NCBI GenBank assembly: GCA_964017195.1
Contig: OZ024894.1
Span: forward strand, 34,160,184 to 34,224,183
Reading direction: 5' to 3'
Length of the DNA: 64,000 bases
DNA from: Siderastrea radians
Lineage: Eukaryota > Cnidaria > Anthozoa > Scleractinia > Rhizangiidae
Of the stretch, positions 52,770-61,700 are shown one piece after another. The number at the start of each line of letters is the position of its first letter. The stretch's first letter is position 1. A program made the position numbers and the translations under genes. The notes below the pieces were generated by a model. The model was not told the origin of the DNA. It searched no databases and saw only the letters and a program-made list of their open reading frames with translations.

Positions 52770-55700
52770 GTGAGTACGTCAATTGCTGTTTAGTTTCCTT
52801 GTATAAGATTAATCCTAGGCTGAAAGGACTGATGTCGAAAAAACAAATACACGAACCTAAGTCTGTGATACCGTCGTCTGTGATGTGAAGAGAAATCCGA
52901 AAGACAAACTTGGGAAGTGATATTGATGTGGAATCCACACTGTCTGGAGTTCCTGTCTGGTATAAATTTACATTCCTGAATTTCAGTTAAGGTTAAGGAT
53001 TATTATGCTATCGGTGAAAATCGATGCTCATAATTTGATTGGTGTTGAAAAATCAGTGAGCCATTGAAGGAGCCATTGAAGGAACGCAGTGTTGAGTTTT
53101 AGTATGCTCAATGACCATCATTTGTAAACTTCCATTTGATTCTCATTGATTTTCTTTTGAGTGGACGGTATGATCGTATCTAATACCACCATTAGAAAAC
53201 GGCCGCACAGACAAACACCTTAGAAAAAACCTGACAAACAGGCATGTGGGGACAAATGGGTCGACAACGGCCACTCTGGAAAAAGGCTGTATGGCCTTTC
53301 CCTATATGTCTTATTTAACGCATACATTGACCGGTCAGTGTAAAATGCACACTAAGGGTGCTGCTGATTGGGAAGTATGGATTTCAGTTTCCCAATAAAA
53401 TGTGAGATTCAAAAACGGATTTCAACAAACCGAAATCCTTTTCCAAGATGGATTTCAGTTAAGGGGCCTTAGTCCTTTTCCAAGATGGATTTCAATTAAC
53501 GGGACTTAATTGAAATCCATCTTGGAAAAAAGGATTTTGGTTTGCTGAAATCTGTTTTTGGATTTCGCATTTTATTTCGGAGATCTGAAATCCAGATTTT
53601 AAAATAAAATCCAGATTCCCAATCGGAAGCACCCTTAGACCAAAATGGTATATTAAACTATAAACGATATACAGTGTCATTTCAATCAAAGAAAGAAAGA
53701 AGCTCAGTCAATTGACTAGCCACTGATTGGTTGTGAGATAAAACCACAAGAAACAGGGATTGGGAAGGACGTGCGCCATGCATGTATGGCACATAAGTAA
53801 AGAAAATGGCATATTATAAAACTACTTACGGGCCCAAGATGCGCCCGAGCTGCATAATGGTGTGTCAGATGTAGAATATTCGGAGAGATTTCCGTACGAA
53901 TATTTGCAATAAGCATTTCTGTTTGTGTAATTTCTAACAAAAGAAGCAAAAATGCACATTGCATATTATGGGGCAATGGAACAATGTTTTTGGCAAAAGG
54001 ATGGAAATTTTAACACTGAACCCAAATTTTAAAAGTTCAAATGCCTGGGGATTGCCCAGATGGGACATTTCAAAGTCTCAATTTTCCCACTAGAACTCCT
54101 TCCATACATGTACATCTGTATGCAGTGCCCAGCTTCGTCTGTCGCTGGACATTTGTCACATATTTGACGTACTGTGAGTTAGAATTAGAGCCAACTGGGA
54201 CCTAAAACTGGAGCTTTTACACAAGCCATGGATGCCCAATGGCACCTGGGAAAGGGTTCCCTGTTAGAGGTTCTTATGACTCAGAAGTGAATCACTGAAA
54301 CCATTATTATAATTAGTGCCTGCTGAAATTACAAACTAAGTATTAAGTTGTTTTTGTTTCTTTCAGCAAGTTTTAAGTTCATCAATCCTATTTTGTATGA
54401 CGTCAAGACTGTGACACTAGAGATAGGCAGCACTGTTAATTACTCCATTGACTGTAGAACGGATGATCCAAATGCATCTACAACTTTGTTGTTTCGCAGT
54501 CATCAATTACCAATACCACAAGAATTGCCAGTTGGAGACAAAGTTTCCCTCAGTAAACAAGTCTATACTATTCATGGACTTGTGTTAAAAGATTCTGGAA
54601 CTTACTTTTGCGAGGCTACAAGCAGTCAGGGTGCTGGACCCATAAAGAGGCAGCTTATATTGTTTCTTTTTAAAGGTAAATAGAACACTAAAAACTCAGC
54701 CCTGTTAATTAAAATGTTTTGTTGTAATTATAGTCATTATAATGTTCAGGAGTAGTAAACAACTTGGGCCACATCCCATTGCTTGCTAAGGGTGTCCAGT
54801 GTGAGCAAAGGCTTCTGATATTATGCAGTGGTACAATTTGGCACAATTGCATAATTTGTGATCTGGCAAAATTGTCCTCAGGTTGCATCTGATCACATAA
54901 TTCACGAAAAATCAGGTATTTATCACAAAATGTTGCACAATGTAAAAATAAAAGAAAATACATTGACAGAAGCATATCCTCACTTTAATCACTGGATATA
55001 TAAGTGGTAATCCAGCAGATACAAGATGTGGGAAAATCACTCTACATAGCCCTATGATTTATGAAAAGAGCAATTAGAATATGTTCATAATGATTTGTGC
55101 CTCATTGGATAGCTACTTATTCACGTGATAAAGTTATCCACTCTTTGAACAAGTGGGGCCTGAACAGCTTAGAAGCCCTCAACAGCATTCATTACTATGT
55201 CAATGCTTTAATGAGTGGAACAACTAGGGCTTTTACACAGCACATATTGCATGTTGTCATCTGATGGCAAAGAATTAAAAATCATTCTCACAACAGTCCA
55301 CTTTATTCAGATGTTTTATAATAATTACTGTTCCTTTATGTTCTAATTGGCTGTTGACAGACACAGACTGAAGTGATTTTTTTCTTGATTTATTTCCTGT
55401 AAAATGAGAGTTCAAATTGGGAAAGCAAAAATCACATAACTTATCCAGAATAAATCTTTCTTGCTGGCTATATGAGCTGAAAATACTGCATAAAGTTTAT
55501 TTTTCATATAATTATTATTAAAACCCTGACTGGGACCTTTGAAAATGGTTGGCTGCCAACATATTTTCGGAACTTGGCCAGAAACTGGTGTTGAAGTAGG
55601 CATTACTTTATTTTTTTCATTTAGTGGGTGAATAAACATTTTTGGGTAATATTCTACCCACCCTTTTGCTCTGGGTAATTCTCATTTCGGCTTCAAATAC

Positions 55701-58700
55701 ATTGTATGTTGATAAAATGAAATTTCTTTGAAATCCACAACAAAAGACTTTGACCATCTTGACCAAAAATTTGTAAGCATGTGAAATTGTTTTTTGTCCA
55801 GCAAGCTCTCTGTAAAAAACAAAACAAAACAAAAAAAAAAACAAAAAACAAAAAACAAATTCAAGAAGTGAATTAAATTTTTGTTTAGACCCAGTAAAGC
55901 ACTTTTTTGAGACCCTATGTTTGTCCAAACATACGGTAGTACATTGCAGTTATGTGTATTCATTTGTTATCAAGCAACCTTTTTCCCCCAGGGGGGGTAC
56001 TTGGAGTGTGGCGGGGATGATCGAATGGGGGGGAAAAAATGAAAACCCAAAAAAATCCCTAGGGCTTCCAACAAAACCCAAAAAAATCCCTGGACCAAAA
56101 AGCAGTCCCCAAAAAAACCCATGCCAAATTTCCAAGCATTAAAAATTTCAAGAAAGGATTATAACACGGAAAAAAACACTGGAAATTGAATGTTTGTGTT
56201 TGTTTATATTCATCATACCAGTTGATTTTATCTTTTCCTCATCTGGTAGTCATTCTAACAACACTAGGGACACCCAAGAACATCTTCTGTTTCAACAATA
56301 ACATTATGAATGACAGCTCTAAACAAGACCACCTGGGCAAGAACAAGTTTGGTTGCACTTTATTCGCAGAACTATGCGGCTGGGATACGCGGGCACTACC
56401 ACGAATCTTCAGATTGTTTTAAATACCCAAAAAAATCCATACTTAAGTCAAGCCACCCAAAAAAAATACTTACCAAATTTTCCTACCCAAACAATTGCGG
56501 AATTGAAACTTTCAAACCCAAAAAAATCCTTCGATCATCCCTGTCACTTGAAATCCGGAGTACCCCCCTGGGCTTTTTCCCTTCTTGCAACCAACAAATT
56601 TTTTGTCTTCCAGAGGAAATCCCGTGCTGCCCAAATGTCTTCCCAGTGAAAAAAGTGATAAGAAGCGGAACAAGTACAAGTTTCAGCTGTAAAGTTGACA
56701 TGAAGAACAGCCTTCCAAAGTACCTTATTTTCAAGTGGTATAAGCAAGAAAATGGCACTTTTGTTGAGGTTCCTAGCAGTGAAACACACAGGCGCGATAA
56801 CACCACTTCAGTTTTGATGATTAAAAATGCCAAAGCTACTCCAGATGGGGGCATTTTATACAAGTGTGAAATGTTGTACAAGAAAGCAAAGGATTCTTTT
56901 ACAGGTCCTCGTTTGGTAGTTCATGGTAAGTTTGTAAATGTAGGTAAATAATTCAATGTGTTATTTCCTTCTGAATCATTGGCCGCACTGTTAGTCTTGA
57001 ATACTTGTCTGTTTTTCAGTTTAAAAAATTGATCTGTACTCAGCTTGTCACAAGTAAGGGACTGCATAGAAAAAATCTGAGTAACTTCCTTAGCAAGTTG
57101 AGTTCTCATAACCTCTTGCAGTTGAGTGATATGCGTAGGATTTTTAAACCTCTAAGCTACAGGAGACTAGTGACAACCATGCTGCATTCATCCTGGGTTC
57201 ACTGTCCATTGCAAATTCAGATTTTTTGTTTGTGGTCCCTGTATTAGGGTTACATTACTTGCAAAAAAATTCCGATGATTTTAATTTCGGACAAAAATAG
57301 TGCCTAAAAATAAAACCGTCCAAAATTTTTAAGCTTCTGAAATTTTAAGCGTCTGAAATTCTTACAGTACATTATAAAACTTTAAAGTACTTTCTTGGGC
57401 GACACCATCACATATGCAAGGCCAATGTGCATAATATATAGTTAGAAATTGGGATTAGGCTTTGTCCAGATGTCATTCTTTTTATCACTGGAAAGAAAAA
57501 AATTGTTTGTACATTTTATGAAAGACAAAAACATAGATAAATTCCATTTTGCTGTTGCTATTTCAATTTTCAACCCAAGCCCATTTTTATGGTAATTGCA
57601 TTGTCAGTGCCAGTGGTGCTAGTCCTCTTCTGCTTCATCATCAATCAACACAATTGAAAGGTCCTCTCCATTGTCACTAGCATGTGGTTCTTCTTCATCT
57701 GTAGCTCTTGGTGACTGGGTTGATCAATTGATCAAGAAGCTCATAGTGAATGAATGAATGAATGTATTTATTTTAACCACACATTATAAATTATACGATT
57801 ACAATTACAAAAAGATACAAAAATGTAGAAAGTAATGGCAAGGAGGCCTAAAGGAAACTATAAAGCTCAGTAACTAATAAGCTCTTTGAGACGACGAAGA
57901 AGAAACCGCTTGCTGGTGTCAATTTTAAATGTAGCTTGGTGGACTATCTCAAGCTCTCCCTTTGCAATTGGAGAGGGTCTATACTTTTCGTTCTTAACTG
58001 TTGCACTGATACTGCCAAACTCTACGGAACTCTAGTTGAAACACAGCTTGGACACATACATGTAAGCTTGATTGAATTTGTGTTATTTTCTCGTCGGTGT
58101 ATCTGTAAAACCTTGAAGTGCAGTAAAACTATCATTTTCACAGATCTTACTTCAGTCTAATTCATGTTTTGTCGGCCGGCGTAAAATTACTTTAGGCATA
58201 TTTCAGCAAAGTGACCAAAATTTTTTGTCCCAAATTTGTCCGAAATGAGAGATAAAGTGTCCGAAAATTAAACGTCTGACTTTTTAACGTCCAAAATTTT
58301 TTTTGCAAGTAATGTAAGTCTCACATCCAACCCAGTGGGGTAGTGGTTAGTGCACTGGACTTCAGATCTGAAGATTGGTGGTTTAAGGCCCAGTCCCTCT
58401 CATTGTGTTGTTTCCTTGGACAAGAAGCTTTACCCCACATTGTCTCTCTCCACCCAGGTGTATAAAATGGGTGCCTGGGACATACTGCTGGGGGTAATTC
58501 TGCGATGGATTAGCATCCCATCCAGGGGAGAGTAGCAATACTCTCAGTTGCTTCATGCTACAGAAACCGGGATTATCTCCGGCCTTGTGGTTTCCTTGGT
58601 TTGTGTGCAACTTTACCTACCTTTCCTTTACCCTGTGTCCAACCCAGTGGATATTGAATGAGACAAGCTGGCTCATCAAGCTTTTGCTTCACTCGATGAG

Positions 58701-61700
58701 CATCACTATGCCCCCCTGGATGGGATGCAGGTTACCTTCAGCAGTTCCCTTACGGTTTGCTGATATCTATATCTGAACACCTCCAAGGGTAGAGAGAGAC
58801 AATATGGTGTAAAGTTTCTTGTCAAAGAAAACAACCAAATGAACACGATGCAAAGACTGAGCCTCAAACCACAGACCCTTCAATCTTCTGATTAAATGTC
58901 TGATTGATCAAAAGACTGAGCCTCAAACCACAGACCCTTTAATCTCCCAATCAAATGTCTGATTGATCAAAAGTCCTGCTTGATGCAGTGCTTTCAATAA
59001 GCACCGATGACCGACGAAAAGCACCTGTAAATCCGGTCAAAGAAGTCGGCTATAGTATTTTCCCGAAATTGAAGTAATTAAAGGAAGATTTCTTTCAAAC
59101 CTTGTTGATACAGTCGGCTACTCTATACTCAAACCAGCTGCCCACTTCAAATTTTATTGATACCCCTGGTGATGACCACTGTCTATTATACCTGCTTTTC
59201 ACACTTTTGCTGGTGTAAAATGCTTTTAATTGTTAAACCTCTTAAACCTACTAGGAGTTCATACACTGTACACTGCTCATTGGGTCAATGAGTATTGCAA
59301 ACACCTTTGAAGCTCCAAAAATAATATTAATGTGCACATTCTCTGCACCAGCTCACTTTCAGGTGTATTTTTTTATGGACGTCTTTGGTGACCATTCCTT
59401 TGTTATAATTACCAGCATCTTAGACCATGTAGTGATTAATAATTATTATTTTGTATTGCGTAGTTAGATAGTGGGCACTGTACGTGTTAGGCTTCAAAGA
59501 TTCCTTCCTGTTAACTAATGATGGTATTTTTTTGTACAATACATGTATAGGTAAAATGTTCTCAAATGTACTTTGTTTAAATCACTTTTTTAAATTTTTA
59601 ATAGACCTCAGGGCACCAACAATTACAGATCTACCAGGATCAGTTGCTGTTAATGAGCCAAAAAAGTTAAATATGGTGAGGTGTAGGGCAAGTGGATATC
59701 CTGTCCCCAAAATAACATGGATAAGAAATGGAACAAAGCTGCCAGTCTGTGTGAAAACGGGTGCCGTTGATAGCTGTGCTGGAGAAAATTACCAGGTGTT
59801 TGAACATGAGGATGAAGACCGTGCTTTTAGGGATAGCTATCTCACTATAGTGAGCACAAAGTACCCAAGGGACCATGGGAAGTACACATGCTTAGCTAAG
59901 AACACTCAAACTGCTCAAAAGGATGTAGAGGTTTCCATTCAGGGTATGTAATAATCCAGTACCTTTTGCTGGTTTGCAAGTTACAGTGGAAATGCCACGT
60001 CATGGTTACGCCATTAACACTGCCAACTATGACATTATTACAGCCACTTTGTTTCGGCTTGAACAAAGTCATATTCTCATGTAAAAGGTTGATGAGTAGA
60101 TTTGCCTTATTTAATGAATAATTTTGATTTTGAAAAATGTGTAGTGTCATAGAAATCTCCTTTCATGTTGCAGAAATATGAAAATTTCAAGATAATTATT
60201 GTAACTTTTTCAAAGCAGTGTATGGTGTGTAATCGCACACAACAGCACCTGCATGCCATATATATTTATTTTTCTTTGAAATAAAATTGAATTTCAAAGT
60301 TTTTTACGTGACTGTATTTCTTCCAATCTGAATCAGATTTCTGCAAAACATTCTTCCCCAGTTCTGTTTTGCAGTAATTATCTGTACTTCAATTACTGTA
60401 CATTGCATTTGTGGTCTGTTGGGTTTGTGATTTCTCCAACTGATAATTTTATGGAGTGGAGATTTCAGAGAAGTTAATGGTTAATGTGAAAAAGTTAAGT
60501 TTTTAACATAAAAATGTGTGTCGAGTGTGCCTAAGTGACTTACAATATCGTGGTGTGGCCAGTAATATACATGTAGAAACTGTACTTGTAACACATTGTT
60601 TCTATTTTCCATGTAGCTCCACCCGTGTTAGACAAGACTCAGAGGTATTGGGTAAAACGCCAAATATCTTGCAAGGTCACTCGATCCAGTCCTTTGCCAA
60701 CATTCAAATGGCAGTATCAGGGTGGACGGTGTTTGAACAGCAATCTAGAATGCAAACCATCCAATACCAATTGGCAAGACATCACTGATAACTTTGTTAT
60801 CTCACCTCCTGTTGGCATGGCAACTGCAAGGAGCAGACTTACTGTTCCTAAAGATAAACCTTCTGCGTTCTTTAAGTGCGAAGCTACCAATGTTGTGGGA
60901 TCTGATGATAAAACAATGAGTTTCTTTGCCAGTGGTGAGTTATTCTCAGTATCATCTACAATTATAAAATGTAACTCAACAGGCATATATGTATTGCTTT
61001 TTTTTCATGTGACATCAAAGTTCTAAAACGTAAACTAAGGTTACCACAAAACTGCTCTTTTAATATATTCACCACATCAGTGAGATAAGTCTTTAAGGAA
61101 AGTTTCATGTCAATGTATTGCTTTGTTTTACAATAAAAAAGTTTGAAACTTGATTTGATTAATTTGTGGCAGCTTGAAACACAGAAATTCTCAAAAATTC
61201 ATGAAACCGATATTTTTGCATTACTTTTCAACTTTCCAGTATCATAATACCGTAAAAATGTCATCTTCATGAGTTTAAAGAGAAACTAGGAATGTTGATG
61301 TCATTAGCTGCCATTTTTCTTGTGCTGACTTTGATGGTCGGGCCATATTGGTGCCCTAAAGAGGGACTAACATGGCGGACACATACTGTGTCTTGTAATT
61401 TCATTATTTGTTTTTACCTACTGTTTAACTCCTTTGTTTCTCTGTAAATGGTTTGAACCCAGGAGTCATATCATAGGTTGGTAAATTGTGATCATCCGGG
61501 TGAGTGTAGTCCTGAGAAGGACTGTTTGTGATGACATTGACTGACGTTTCGACAACCTGGGGGGAAGTCATCATCAGAGTCAAGTGAATTGTGAATCCTC
61601 AGTAGATGTTACAAGTCTCTGGTCGTTGTCCTGATTCGACGATCTCGTGATGTTATTGGTCGTCGGTCAGTTAAGCCGTGATGTTATTGACTGTGAAGAC

